Part shown: positions 16,277 to 30,211 of the stretch, piece by piece
How the letters are laid out: every line of letters starts with the position of its first letter
Numbering within the stretch: position 1 is the first letter of the stretch
Assembly: GCF_019733355.1 (NCBI RefSeq)
Contig: NZ_JAIHLQ010000034.1
Span: forward strand, 20,678-84,677
Length of the DNA: 64,000 bases
Direction: 5' to 3'
DNA from: Pseudomonas baetica
GTDB taxonomy: Bacteria; Pseudomonadota; Gammaproteobacteria; Pseudomonadales; Pseudomonadaceae
The notes under the pieces: model-generated
The model's input: only the letters and a program-made list of their open reading frames with translations
Databases searched by the model: none
Told to the model about the DNA's origin: nothing
Translations under genes and position numbers: made by a program

Positions 16277-17725
16277 TTAGCGCGGGAATGCTGGCGGGTT
16301 TACACCGGCCATGTCTTCCATCACGCGAACAACCTGGCAGCTGTAACCGAACTCGTTGTCGTACCAGACGTAAAGAACAACGCGGTTGTCTTGAACGATG
16401 GTTGCTTCAGCGTCGACAACACCGGCGTGGCGCGAGCCAACGAAGTCGGTGGATACCACTTCCTGCGAGTTGACGAAGTCGATTTGCTTGTGCAGATCGG
16501 AGTGCAGCGCCATGTAGCGCAGGTACTCGTTCATCTCTTCACGGGTGGCGGCTTTCTCAAGGTTCAGGTTGAGAATGGCCATCGACACGTTTGGCGTCGG
16601 AACACGGATCGCGTTACCGGTCAGCTTGCCGGCCAACTCAGGCAGGGCCTTGGCAGCAGCGGTAGCAGCACCGGTCTCGGTGATTACCATGTTCAGCGCA
16701 GCGGAACGACCACGGCGATCGCCTTTGTGGAAGTTGTCGATCAGGTTCTGGTCGTTGGTGTACGAGTGAACAGTTTCGACGTGACCGTTGATGATGCCGA
16801 ACTTGTCATTCACAGCTTTGAGCACCGGCACGATGGCGTTGGTGGTGCAGGAAGCGGCAGACACGATCTTGTCGTCAGCGGTGATTTCACCGTGGTTGAT
16901 GCCGTGAACGATGTTCTTCAGCTTGCCTTTGCCAGGCGCAGTCAGAACAACGCGATCGATACCCGGGCACGCCAAGTGCTGACCCAGGCCATCGGCGTCA
17001 CGCCATACACCGGTGTTGTCCACCAGCAGCGCGTCTTTGATGCCGTACTGGGTGTAATCCACCTCGGTCGGGTTCTTCGCGTAGATCACCTGGATCAGGT
17101 TACCGTTGGCGGTGATGGTGCTGTTTTCTTCATCGATGGTGATGGTGCCGTTGAACGAACCATGGACCGAGTCGCGACGCAGCAGGCTGGCGCGCTTGGT
17201 CAGGTCGTTATCGGCGCCTTTGCGCACCACGATAGCGCGCAGTCGCAGACCGTCGCCACCACCGGTTTTCTCGATCAGGATGCGTGCCAGCAGACGACCG
17301 ATACGACCGAAGCCGTACAGTACAACGTCGGTGCCTTTACGGGCCGAAGCGTTTTGCTGGCCAACCACGTCAGCCATCTCTTCACGAACGAACTGCTCGG
17401 CGGTGCGGCCATTGCCTTCGTTACGGAATTTGAACGCCAACTTGCCCAGGTCTACCGAAGCCGCGCCGAGCCTGAGCTCGCTCATGGCTTTAAGCAGAGG
17501 GAATGTTTCGTGGACGGAGAGTTCGCTGTCGTCGGAGGAACGGTGGCGCGCAAAGCGGTGAGCTTTGAGAATCGCGATGACAGACTGGTTGATCAGGCTG
17601 CGGCCATAGATCGAGCTCACCACGTTGTTATTGCGGTAGAGCTGACCGATAAGCGGAATCATCGCTTCTGCGAGCGCTTCACGGTCGATCCATTCACCAA
17701 GACACTGGTCGGGCTTCTGAGTCAC
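16277..17725 (-). CDS. gap: Glyceraldehyde-3-phosphate dehydrogenase, long form with N-terminal extension
   Basis: 482 aa from the GTG at 17725. This start has GGAAGG 6 nt upstream; the in-frame ATG at 17740 and the longer frame to 17842 have no such site. Residues 1-125 are a helical extension absent from ordinary 330-aa GAPDH; then come the Rossmann motif VVLYGFGRIGRLLARILIE and the catalytic SCTTN with Cys about 293. The rest is a full GAPDH core with WYDNEFGYSCQVVRVMEDM. It interconverts glyceraldehyde-3-phosphate and 1,3-bisphosphoglycerate. In pseudomonads this long form lies beside mfd as here, and may serve gluconeogenesis (inference from family). Confidence 0.92.
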   Translation of the reverse strand: MTQKPDQCLGEWIDREALAEAMIPLIGQLYRNNNVVSSIYGRSLINQSVIAILKAHRFARHRSSDDSELSVHETFPLLKAMSELRLGAASVDLGKLAFKFRNEGNGRTAEQFVREEMADVVGQQNASARKGTDVVLYGFGRIGRLLARILIEKTGGGDGLRLRAIVVRKGADNDLTKRASLLRRDSVHGSFNGTITIDEENSTITANGNLIQVIYAKNPTEVDYTQYGIKDALLVDNTGVWRDADGLGQHLACPGIDRVVLTAPGKGKLKNIVHGINHGEITADDKIVSAASCTTNAIVPVLKAVNDKFGIINGHVETVHSYTNDQNLIDNFHKGDRRGRSAALNMVITETGAATAAAKALPELAGKLTGNAIRVPTPNVSMAILNLNLEKAATREEMNEYLRYMALHSDLHKQIDFVNSQEVVSTDFVGSRHAGVVDAEATIVQDNRVVLYVWYDNEFGYSCQVVRVMEDMAGVNPPAFPR

Positions 17726-18094
17726 GGTAACCTTCCACATGTAGGGGCAGAAAAAAGGGGCTACATTATGCCGCCGGGAGCCTCTTGTAGCAATGCGCGC
17801 TTGTCGCGCAATCGGTAACAAAATCCCGTTCAAAAAAATCACGCCCTTCTCGAGCCCAGTAAAACCGGGGCCTGCAGCGCAGTCAATTTTTCGACGACTG
17901 TTAGACGATGTCCGTAACCCTCCGTAACACCACCCACTTTCGGCACTACATAATCGCTAAAAAAGCGCTCGTTTTTATGGTTACCACTACATTTTGCGCA
18001 ATCAGCGAAGATAGACACAGTCAGCAACTGACAGGCAGCACCTGACGCCGCTACAATTACCGACTTTGTCGCAACGCCTGGAGCTCAACCTTCC

Positions 18095-21544
<3,450 letters not shown>

Positions 21545-21554
21545 AGGACGCCGC

Positions 21555-22121
21555 ATGCGCCTGTTTCGCTCACTGACCTTGCTACTGACTTTGGTAGCGC
21601 CCGCGGCATTTGCCGATGACACCTATCAAGTTGAAATGATTCTGGTACGTCAGAATGCCGTACCCGCCATCGTCAGCCGCGCAGCGCCGGAAGACTGGGC
21701 CGCCGGCGCCCAGCGCCTGGGCGATGACAGCAACCGCACTCCCGCGCTCGGCGACGTTGCCAGCAAACTCACCGCCAGCGGCGATTACAGTGTGTTGATG
21801 CACAAAGCCTGGCAGCAGACCCTCGGCGAGGCGCCGACCAAAGTCGCTGTCAGCGACGGCAAAGAACAGTTCGGCCAGTTCCCGATCGAAGGCACGCTTG
21901 AGATGAAACTCGGGCGCTTCACCGACGTGACGGCCGACTTCTGGGTCAATCAGATTGATGCCAATGGCCTGGTCACCTCAAGCGAACGCCTGCGACAGGA
22001 CAGTCACACCAAAAACGGTCAACTCAACTTTCTCGACAACGGCCACCTGGCCCTGCTGATCAAGATCACTTCCCTGACGGCTCCAGCCCCACGGCAAGCG
22101 CCTGAAGCCATTGCGGACTGA
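21555..22121 (+). CDS. CsiV-like periplasmic protein
   Basis: 188 aa with a signal peptide (1-20, LLLTLVAPAAFA|DD). The mature part begins YQVEMILVRQN and has a conserved middle LGRFTDVTADFWV. It fits the CsiV family, whose Vibrio member supports peptidoglycan synthesis by PBP1a. Its role in Pseudomonas is not known to me. It is 10 bp downstream of mfd and 11 bp upstream of the first SNF2 gene, all on the same strand, suggesting a three-gene transcript. Confidence 0.72.
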   Translation: MRLFRSLTLLLTLVAPAAFADDTYQVEMILVRQNAVPAIVSRAAPEDWAAGAQRLGDDSNRTPALGDVASKLTASGDYSVLMHKAWQQTLGEAPTKVAVSDGKEQFGQFPIEGTLEMKLGRFTDVTADFWVNQIDANGLVTSSERLRQDSHTKNGQLNFLDNGHLALLIKITSLTAPAPRQAPEAIAD

Positions 22122-22132
22122 CCGAAGTCCTT

Positions 22133-24823
22133 ATGTCCGCCCCCTTAAGTAAACCGTTGGCACCCTCCTGGGTCAGCCGATTCAAGGAACAGAGCCTGGA
22201 GCGTGGCCGCCGCTACGCCCTGGAAAACCGGGTACGCATCGCCCAGGTCGGCGATGCGACCATCACCGCCAGTTGCGAAGGCTCTGGCGGTAACGTCTAC
22301 CGTCAGACCATTCACCTGCGCGAGTCAGCCAAAGGTACCTTGCTGTTGGTGGACGCCGGGTGTACCTGCCCGGTTCGCATCAACTGCAAACACTGCGCAG
22401 CGGTGCTGCTGCACATCCAGGAAACCCTCGACTTCCCCGCCGCCGCCAAAGACGCCGAACTGCTGGAAAAACTTCAAGCCGTACTGGAGAACCGCAGCCC
22501 CAAAGCCCCGCCGCAAGTGCTGATCGACAACGTGCAACCGCTGCCACGCCTGTGGCTTGCCAGTGTCGAGTTCAGCGCTTTCGAACCGCGTAACGGCAAG
22601 ATGCAGCGCTATATTCAGCATCGTGCGGCACTGTCTTTCAGTTATCTGGACGAATACGTCAGCGGGCAGAAAAACAGCGACATCCTGATTCGCCAGGAAA
22701 CCCAAACGCTGCGGATAAAACGCCACCCGGAAGTCGAACAGTCCTACCGCGAACAGTTACGAATCCTCGGCTTCCGTATCGCCACGCGACAAAGCAAAGC
22801 CTTGCCGGAAAGTGCTGGCGAACTCTATGAGATGGTCAACGACAGCGCCTGGCTGACCTTCACCCTCAATGATCTGCCGAAGCTGCGCACACACGGCTGG
22901 GAATTACAGATCGACGAAGAGTTCGGCTTCGACCTGACCGCCGTGGACGACTGGTACGCCACCGTAGAGCAGGCGCCAGAGCGCGACTGGTTTGATCTGG
23001 AACTGGGGATCATCGTCAACGGCGAACGCCTGAGCCTGTTGCCGATCCTGCTCAATCTGATGCGCTCCCATGCTGAAATCCTCAATCCGGAGCGCCTTGC
23101 ACGCCGCCGCGATGACGAGCTGATTCTGGTCAATGTCCCGCAACGCAACAGCGAACACGGGCCGCTGCAAGTAGCGCTGCCACTGGGTCGATTGAAACCG
23201 GTACTCGCGACACTGGGCGAGTTCTATTTGCAGGAACCAGGGGAAACCACCCTGCGCCTGAGCAAGGCCGACGCCACACGCTTGAATTCGCTGGAAGGCA
23301 TTCCGCTGCTTTGGGAAGGCGCAGAACAGATCCGCACCTTTGCCCAACGCCTACGTGACATCCGCGATTTCAGTGCACAAGCACCAGAGGGATTGAACGC
23401 GACGTTGCGCCCCTACCAGCTCGAAGGCTTGAGCTGGATGCAATCGCTGCGGCAACTGGAGGTCGGCGGGATTCTTGCGGACGACATGGGATTGGGTAAA
23501 ACCCTGCAGACACTGGCGCATATTCTCAGCGAGAAAAATGCCGGACGCCTGAACCGCCCGTGCATGGTGGTGATGCCCACCAGCCTGATCCCGAACTGGC
23601 TCGATGAGGCAGCACACTTCACACCGCAACTGAAAGTGGTGGCCCTGTACGGAGCCAGCCGCAAAAAGCTTTTCGATCATTTGGCCGACTATGACCTGAT
23701 CCTCACCACCTACGCGCTGCTGCCCAAGGACATCGAGCGTCTGGCGCAACAGCCTTTGCACGTATTGGTGCTGGACGAAGCGCAGTACATCAAGAACCCA
23801 AACAGCAAAGCGGCTCAAGCAGCGCGCGAACTGAACGCTCGCCAGCGCCTGTGCTTGAGCGGTACGCCGCTGGAAAACCACCTCGGCGAGCTGTGGTCGC
23901 TGTTCCATTTCCTGCTGCCCGGCTGGCTCGGCGACGTCAAAAGCTTCAACGCCGATTACCGTGTACCGATCGAAAAGCGCGGGAGTGAAGTCAGACTTCA
24001 GCACCTCAACGGTCGGATAAAACCGTTTTTGCTGCGCCGCACCAAGGAGCAGGTTGCAACTGAACTGCCACCCAAGACTGAAATCATCCACTGGGTCGAT
24101 CTCAACGAAGCCCAGCGCGATGTGTACGAAACCATGCGCTTGGCCATGGACAAAAAAGTTCGCGACGAAATCACCCGCAAAGGCGTGGCACGCAGCCAGA
24201 TCATCATTCTTGAAGCATTACTCAAGCTGCGTCAGGTCTGCTGCGATTTGCGCCTGGTCAACGATGCCACCCTACCCGCCCGCGGCAGTACCTCAGGCAA
24301 GCTCGACAGCTTGATGGAAATGCTGGAAGAGCTGTTCGAGGAAGGTCGACGGATACTGCTGTTTTCGCAGTTCACTTCGATGTTGTCATTGATTGAAGAC
24401 GAGCTGAAAAAACGCAATATCTCTTACGCTTTGCTGACCGGGCAGACCCGGGATCGACGTACGCCGGTGAAGGAATTTCAGAGCGGCAAGCGTCAGATTT
24501 TTCTGATAAGCCTGAAGGCCGGTGGTGTTGGTTTGAACCTGACGGAAGCGGACACAGTGATTCACTACGATCCATGGTGGAACCCGGCGACCGAGAATCA
24601 GGCGACTGACCGTGCGTACCGGATCGGCCAGGAGAAGCCGGTATTCGTCTACAAGATGATCGCCCGAGGCACGGTGGAAGAGAAGATTCAGCACCTGCAG
24701 AAAGAAAAATCTGACCTGGCGGCGGGCGTGCTGGATGGGCGCAAGGCGGGGGACTGGAAATTGCAGAGCGATGATATTGAAGCGCTGTTTGCGCCGTTGC
24801 CGGATAAGCTCGAGAAACGCTAA
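22133..24823 (+). CDS. SWIM zinc-finger SNF2-family ATPase (copy 1)
   Basis: 896 aa. A SWIM zinc finger CTCPVRINCKHC lies at about residues 76-92. A middle domain of about 300 residues lacks a motif I know. The SNF2 motor follows: Walker A DDMGLGKT near 450, DEAQ box VLDEAQYIKNP near 548, SGTPLENHLGELWSLF, and the C-lobe with LLFSQFTSM, SLKAGGVGLNL near 796 and DPWWNPATENQATDRAYRIGQ-like motif VI. Such proteins are DNA translocases thought to remodel protein-DNA complexes or assist transcription. A close paralogue faces it tail to tail 101 bp away. No phage-defence partner genes adjoin it. Confidence 0.9.
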   Translation: MSAPLSKPLAPSWVSRFKEQSLERGRRYALENRVRIAQVGDATITASCEGSGGNVYRQTIHLRESAKGTLLLVDAGCTCPVRINCKHCAAVLLHIQETLDFPAAAKDAELLEKLQAVLENRSPKAPPQVLIDNVQPLPRLWLASVEFSAFEPRNGKMQRYIQHRAALSFSYLDEYVSGQKNSDILIRQETQTLRIKRHPEVEQSYREQLRILGFRIATRQSKALPESAGELYEMVNDSAWLTFTLNDLPKLRTHGWELQIDEEFGFDLTAVDDWYATVEQAPERDWFDLELGIIVNGERLSLLPILLNLMRSHAEILNPERLARRRDDELILVNVPQRNSEHGPLQVALPLGRLKPVLATLGEFYLQEPGETTLRLSKADATRLNSLEGIPLLWEGAEQIRTFAQRLRDIRDFSAQAPEGLNATLRPYQLEGLSWMQSLRQLEVGGILADDMGLGKTLQTLAHILSEKNAGRLNRPCMVVMPTSLIPNWLDEAAHFTPQLKVVALYGASRKKLFDHLADYDLILTTYALLPKDIERLAQQPLHVLVLDEAQYIKNPNSKAAQAARELNARQRLCLSGTPLENHLGELWSLFHFLLPGWLGDVKSFNADYRVPIEKRGSEVRLQHLNGRIKPFLLRRTKEQVATELPPKTEIIHWVDLNEAQRDVYETMRLAMDKKVRDEITRKGVARSQIIILEALLKLRQVCCDLRLVNDATLPARGSTSGKLDSLMEMLEELFEEGRRILLFSQFTSMLSLIEDELKKRNISYALLTGQTRDRRTPVKEFQSGKRQIFLISLKAGGVGLNLTEADTVIHYDPWWNPATENQATDRAYRIGQEKPVFVYKMIARGTVEEKIQHLQKEKSDLAAGVLDGRKAGDWKLQSDDIEALFAPLPDKLEKR

Positions 24824-24924
24824 GACTGTCGGCGTCAGTCGGGCAGTTTATGCTCCCACACGGGATCTGTAGTGCTCACAAATCCAGGTTGGGAACAGCG
24901 GGGCAATACTGCAAGGTTCAGCTA

Positions 24925-27900
24925 TCAACTCCTGGGGGCAGGCAGCGGCGCAAAAAGTGCCTCAATATCGCTTTGCTCCAGCTTCCAGCCGCCAGTGGTA
25001 CCGCCTTCAAGCACCGCACCGGCCAACGCCGCTTTCTCCTGCTGCATCGCCTGTATTTTTTCTTCCACCGTGCCTCGGGCAATCATCTTGTAGACGAACA
25101 CCGGGTTGTTTTGCCCAATCCGGTAGGCACGGTCTGTCGCCTGATTTTCTACCGCAGGGTTCCACCACGGGTCGAAATGGATGACTGTGTCCGCCGCTGT
25201 CAGGTTCAAACCTGTGCCGCCGGCTTTCAAACTGATCAGAAACAGCGGCACTTTACCGCCCTGAAAGTCTTTCACCGGTGTACGCCGATCCGTCGTTTCG
25301 CCGGTCAGCAGCGAATAGCCAAGACTACGCTGCTGCAACTCCTGCTCGATCAGGGCGAGCATCGAAGTGAATTGTGAAAAGAGCAGAATTCTGCGGCCTT
25401 CACCGAGCAGCTCTTCGAGCATCTCCATCAGACTGGACAGTTTTCCACTGCCGGAGCGAAGGGTCTTCGGCGTCAGCGGCATTTTGATCAACCGCAGATC
25501 GCAACAGACCTGGCGCAGCTTGAGCAAAGCGTCAAGGATAATGATTTGACTGCCGCCTACTCCGCTGCGGGCAATTTCCTCACGCACCTTCTTGTCCATG
25601 GCCACGCGAACCGTTTCATAAACGTCTCGTTGACCATCGCTCAGATCAACCCAATGCACAATTTCTGTTTTTGGCGGCAACTCGGTCGCCACCTGGTCTT
25701 TCTTTCGACGCAACAGAAACGGCTTTATCCTGGCCGTCAAATGTTGCATACGCTGGGCATTGCCGTGTTTTTCGATGGGCGTACGGTAGTCGCGATTGAA
25801 CGATTTGCTATCACCAAGCCAGCCGGGCAATAGAAAGTGAAACTGAGACCACAGCTCGCCCAGGTGGTTTTCCAGTGGGGTACCACTCAGGCACAACCGC
25901 TGGCGAGCCTGCAGATCACGGGCCGCCTGAGCAGCCTTGCTGACTGGATTCTTGATGTTCTGCGCCTCATCGAGAATCAGCACACTCCACATCTGCGGTT
26001 GCAGAACGTCAAGGTCTCGCGACAGCAGCGCGTAGGTCGTCAGTACCAAATCGTAATCGGCAAGGCAGGCAAAATCCTTTTGACGCGTCGCGCCATGCAG
26101 CACCAACACCTTCAATTGCGGAGTAAAACGCTGTGACTCATCCAGCCAGTTGGGTATCAGGCTTGTGGGCATCACGACGAGCGCCGGATGATCGAGCCGT
26201 CCCGCCTGCTTTTCCGTGAGTAGATGCGCCAGGGTTTGCAGGGTTTTCCCCAATCCCATGTCATCGCCAAGAATACCGCCAACCTCCAGCTCGCGCAGGG
26301 TTTGCATCCAGTTCAGACCTTCGAGCTGGTAGGGACGCAACTGCGCCTTGAGACCGGCGGGTGCAGCGACGTGAGCATGCGTCGACTCACGCAATCGCTT
26401 TGCAAAAGCGCGCAATCGATCACCCCCTTGCCAGTCGAGCGACACGCCCTCCAGCAAACTCAGACGCGCAGCATCGGGAGCACTCAAGCGCAACGCATCG
26501 CCCTGATGATTGCCCAGATACAACTCAGCAAGCGTGGCCATCAGCGGCTTGACCCTGCCATAGGGTAGCGCGACTTTTGTAGTTGCACGGGAAGCGAGGC
26601 GACCACCTCCCAGCTCGATCAAGAGTTGCTCATCATCGCTGCGCTGACCCAGGCTGGAGGGCTCGAGCAACTGTGGCTGGCTGCGTAACAAATGCAACAG
26701 GATCGGCAACAGGCTGTACCGCTCGCCGTTGACGACAATACCTAGCTGCAGATCAAACCACTGATGCCCGGACTCCTCCTCGACTTCTGCATACCACTGC
26801 TCCACAGGCTGCAAATTGAAATGAAAGCCAGGGCTGATATCGATTTGCCAGTTAGCCTCGCGCAACACCGCGAGTCCATCCTGCATAAATAATAGCCAGG
26901 CCGAATCATCGGGCAGGGCGAACATCTCGCCCGGACGGTCAATACTGCTTTTACGCGTGGCCTTTTTAAAACCTTGCTTCGTCAAGAGCTGGCGCAAGGC
27001 TTTCTCGGCGGCGGGTTGGCGTTGAATACGCTGAGTTTCAGTACCACTGAGGACCAACACTTCCGGATTTCTGTCCGTTGCTGGATGTCCGTTGTAGGTA
27101 AACGCCAATGCCGCCCGATGCTCCGGCTCATATTGCCAGCGCGCATAACGCTTGCCACTGGCGAGAGTGAGATGAGCCTTGGGCAGAACGTTGTCGATAA
27201 CACGATCAGTGAGGGCGTGCGGCGGAGCAACCTGGGTCACAGCGCCCATGCGATGGCTAAACTGCATCGACTGACGAGCCGGAATTTCCGGAGCCAGCGT
27301 CAAATGACAAGCCAGTTTCTCATCCAGGTCGCTAAACAGAGGGCCGATCTGATGCCGCTCGCGGTCAAGATAGTAAAGAGGCTCCACAGCCAGTGGCGAC
27401 TCCACCGCGGCTTCGTCACTGCTCCACTGAGAACGGAAACTGCCGTTTGGCTGCTCGGCCCAAGCAAAACGCCCCACTCTCCTCACGCCTTTGGTTAGAG
27501 GATGCAACACTTCAAAATCCAGAAAGAGTCGTGAGGTATTCAACAACATCTCAAGCAATTCAGCGCCACTGCTACCCTCCAGAGGATAGCCGCTGTAATA
27601 CGCATGATGGGAGTGCATGGCAACCAACAGCCTGGCAATGCGCAAGTCCAGTTCGGATAAGTAACCAGGTTGGCGGATCAGCAAGTCCGACAGCGAATAC
27701 AGCGACTTGATATCGCGCAACTCGCCACTCTTTAGCTGATAACCCTTGAAAATCTGTACCAGCCACTTCCCTGTAGCAGGGGTTGCCTTGAGTTTGTAAA
27801 ACAGCCGCGTACTCGCCGCTTGCGCCAGTTCCCCGCCAGGCTTTGTCGCCGCGGGTATATCGGCGAGCCAACGCTCCAACTCACGATTGAGTTGAACCGG

Positions 27901-28218
27901 AGCGCGACTGTCGGATGGATTAACGGGCACTTCCTCCTTCAGGTGGTAAATAGCCGCAGCGCAGTGCTTGCAATAAAGCATGACGGGGCAAGAGCAAGAG
28001 CATTCGAGCCGCCAATGCCCCCCCGCTTTGACAAGCTCAATGACTTGCTCATACACCTCAATCCCAGAGCCGACACACGAAGCGACGACCCTTGAGTCGT
28101 CGATCTGAAGGATCGTTAGCCGATCCTCGTCCGCATACTTCAGAGCCCTGTCCAAAGTGCGCTGGCTGAACACATCTTCCCAAGGCAGAGCATCCAGTCG
28201 CTCAACTATAGTAGCCAC
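24925..28218 (-). CDS. SWIM zinc-finger SNF2-family ATPase (copy 2)
   Basis: 1097 aa, about 200 residues longer than copy 1 in the region between zinc finger and motor. SWIM finger CSCPVMLYCKHC lies near residues 73-87; Walker A DDMGLGKT near 648; DEAQ box ILDEAQNIKNP near 748; then SGTPLENHLGELWSQFHF, LRQVCCDLRL and SLKAGGTGLNLTAADTVIHF. The motor halves of the two copies are strikingly alike. The start is 4 bp after the stop of the methylthioinosine phosphorylase gene, so it looks like the last gene of a nagZ-mtnP-SNF2 operon and may be affected by the IS3 insertion upstream. Confidence 0.9.
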   Translation of the reverse strand: MATIVERLDALPWEDVFSQRTLDRALKYADEDRLTILQIDDSRVVASCVGSGIEVYEQVIELVKAGGHWRLECSCSCPVMLYCKHCAAAIYHLKEEVPVNPSDSRAPVQLNRELERWLADIPAATKPGGELAQAASTRLFYKLKATPATGKWLVQIFKGYQLKSGELRDIKSLYSLSDLLIRQPGYLSELDLRIARLLVAMHSHHAYYSGYPLEGSSGAELLEMLLNTSRLFLDFEVLHPLTKGVRRVGRFAWAEQPNGSFRSQWSSDEAAVESPLAVEPLYYLDRERHQIGPLFSDLDEKLACHLTLAPEIPARQSMQFSHRMGAVTQVAPPHALTDRVIDNVLPKAHLTLASGKRYARWQYEPEHRAALAFTYNGHPATDRNPEVLVLSGTETQRIQRQPAAEKALRQLLTKQGFKKATRKSSIDRPGEMFALPDDSAWLLFMQDGLAVLREANWQIDISPGFHFNLQPVEQWYAEVEEESGHQWFDLQLGIVVNGERYSLLPILLHLLRSQPQLLEPSSLGQRSDDEQLLIELGGGRLASRATTKVALPYGRVKPLMATLAELYLGNHQGDALRLSAPDAARLSLLEGVSLDWQGGDRLRAFAKRLRESTHAHVAAPAGLKAQLRPYQLEGLNWMQTLRELEVGGILGDDMGLGKTLQTLAHLLTEKQAGRLDHPALVVMPTSLIPNWLDESQRFTPQLKVLVLHGATRQKDFACLADYDLVLTTYALLSRDLDVLQPQMWSVLILDEAQNIKNPVSKAAQAARDLQARQRLCLSGTPLENHLGELWSQFHFLLPGWLGDSKSFNRDYRTPIEKHGNAQRMQHLTARIKPFLLRRKKDQVATELPPKTEIVHWVDLSDGQRDVYETVRVAMDKKVREEIARSGVGGSQIIILDALLKLRQVCCDLRLIKMPLTPKTLRSGSGKLSSLMEMLEELLGEGRRILLFSQFTSMLALIEQELQQRSLGYSLLTGETTDRRTPVKDFQGGKVPLFLISLKAGGTGLNLTAADTVIHFDPWWNPAVENQATDRAYRIGQNNPVFVYKMIARGTVEEKIQAMQQEKAALAGAVLEGGTTGGWKLEQSDIEALFAPLPAPRS

Positions 28219-28855
28219 GCCGTCAACCCGCCAAAACGCGTGACAGGATCGACTTCACCGCCCCCATCCCGTCCTGTAACGCCTGCTCGATCTGGGCCAT
28301 GGTGATGACTTCAGTGGTCTTGCCCGCCGCCGGGTTCACCACCAGTGCCAGACAGGCGTAGTCCAGATCCAGCTCACGAGCCAGCGCCGCTTCCGGCATA
28401 CCGGTCATGCCGACGATGTCGCAGCCATCACGCTCCAGACGGACGATTTCTGCGGCAGTCTCCAGGCGTGGGCCTTGCGTGCAGGCGTAAACGCCCTGAT
28501 CGCTGTATCCGCAGCCTTCGGCGGTTAACGCAGCAATCAATTGCTGACGCAGAGGCTCGCTGTAAGGAAAGCTGAAGTCGATGTGGGTAACCTGCTCCAG
28601 ATCATCAGCGAAAAAGGTGTGCTCGCGGCCGCTGGTGTAGTCGACGATCTGATGCGGCACGCAGAAATACCCGGTGCCCATCGCAGGATGAATCCCGCCC
28701 ACCGCATTAACCGCGATGATCGCCTCAGCACCGGCCTGCTTCAGCGCCCAGAGGTTCGCGCGGTAGTTGACCTTGTGCGGCGGGAGGCGGTGCGGATGGC
28801 CGTGACGGGCGAGAAACAATACTTCCTTGCCAGCGTATTCGCCAACCTGTAGTGG

Positions 28856-29674
28856 TCAACTAATCCCGGACACGACGTTAAGTTTTTTCTCGGCCTGAGC
28901 CGGCGTTAGCCCGCCATTAAATTGATGAGGCCGTATCCAGTTGTAGCGATGCATCAAATAATGACTGATGTCTCGTTGTGCCTGCTGAACCGACATATAA
29001 CCCACTGAAGGTATCCACTCGGTTTTCAAGCTGCGAAATACTCGCTCCATCGGCGAGTTGTCGTAACAATTGCCCCGGCGACTCATGCTCTGGCTGATGC
29101 GGTACCGCCACAGACGCTGACGGAAGTGGCGACTTCCATATTGCGATCCCTGATCCGAATGAAACAGCAGCCCTTGAGGCTTCCCGCGTTGCTCATAGGC
29201 CATATCCAGTGCTTTGGTGACCAAGTCAGCATCCGGGTTTCCTGATAACGCCCAGCCCACTATCCGGCGAGCATAGAGATCCATAACCACGGCCAGGTAG
29301 TGCCATTTCCCTTGCGCCCAGATGTAGGTGATGTCACCGCACCAAACCTTGTTTGGCTCGGGAACATCGAATTTACGATTCAGTGTATTTGGAATGTCAG
29401 GCCGCTCGACCGTTGCTTTTTTGTAGGCATGCGAGCCAGGCTGCTTGCTGATCAACCCCAGTTCCCGCATCAAGCCTCGCACCTTGAAACGCCCGATCTG
29501 CTCGCCATCATCCTGCATCATCGACACGATACTTCGGCTGCCAGCAGCGTTTCGGCTCTGGGTGAACAGTTCGTTGACTCGACTGCGTAATCGAATTCTC
29601 TCAACGCCCGGAGAACGCCGCCTGAGGTGATGGGTGTAGTAAGTCGAACGGGTGATTTCGAACACCTCGCACAA
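28856..29674 (-). CDS. IS3-family transposase OrfB (DDE catalytic part)
   Basis: 272 aa (an apparent TTG start). An HTH_21-like N-terminal part with VRGLMRELGL precedes the integrase core: first D in WCGDITYIW, second D in LFHSDQGSQYGS, and E in NSPMERVFRSLKTEW, a complete DDE triad. The C-terminus has YNWIRPHQFNGGLTPAQAE. Its stop codon lies inside the left terminal repeat. It is normally made as an OrfAB fusion by a -1 frameshift at 29755-29761; in that frame the reading continues without a stop from the slippery site into OrfB. The enzyme appears intact. Confidence 0.93.
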   Translation of the reverse strand: MCEVFEITRSTYYTHHLRRRSPGVERIRLRSRVNELFTQSRNAAGSRSIVSMMQDDGEQIGRFKVRGLMRELGLISKQPGSHAYKKATVERPDIPNTLNRKFDVPEPNKVWCGDITYIWAQGKWHYLAVVMDLYARRIVGWALSGNPDADLVTKALDMAYEQRGKPQGLLFHSDQGSQYGSRHFRQRLWRYRISQSMSRRGNCYDNSPMERVFRSLKTEWIPSVGYMSVQQAQRDISHYLMHRYNWIRPHQFNGGLTPAQAEKKLNVVSGIS

Positions 29675-29709
29675 GCAGTCAACAGGTTCATGGGCGCTTA
29701 GCTGATGGA

Positions 29710-30018
<309 letters not shown>

Positions 30019-30211
30019 CTGACACCTCGATATGGCGAGCATTCTCGCCTAAATGAGTGTCCGGTTTCATTAGACCACTACAACCTGCACGTCCGCCGAT
30101 GGCGCGCCGTAAGGCGTGTCCACCGCCAGCGACTGACGAATGCTCAAGCCTTCTAGCTGGGTCAGGCCGGTGCCACCGATGATTGCGTAAACCGTCATAA
30201 CGGAAAAACCC

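Noticed and set aside
17839..18094. A small minus-strand gene between gap and mfd (62 codons)
   Set aside because: No ribosome-binding site or conserved features; the gap is more likely the two promoter regions.
22133..28218. SNF2 pair as a phage-defence system
   Set aside because: No methyltransferase, nuclease, phospholipase D or other defence partner is near; neighbours are mfd, csiV, nagZ and mtnP.
28223..28819. Functional short phosphorylase from the ATG at 28819
   Set aside because: It would lack the N-terminal phosphate-binding loop, which lies beyond the IS at 30083-30198.
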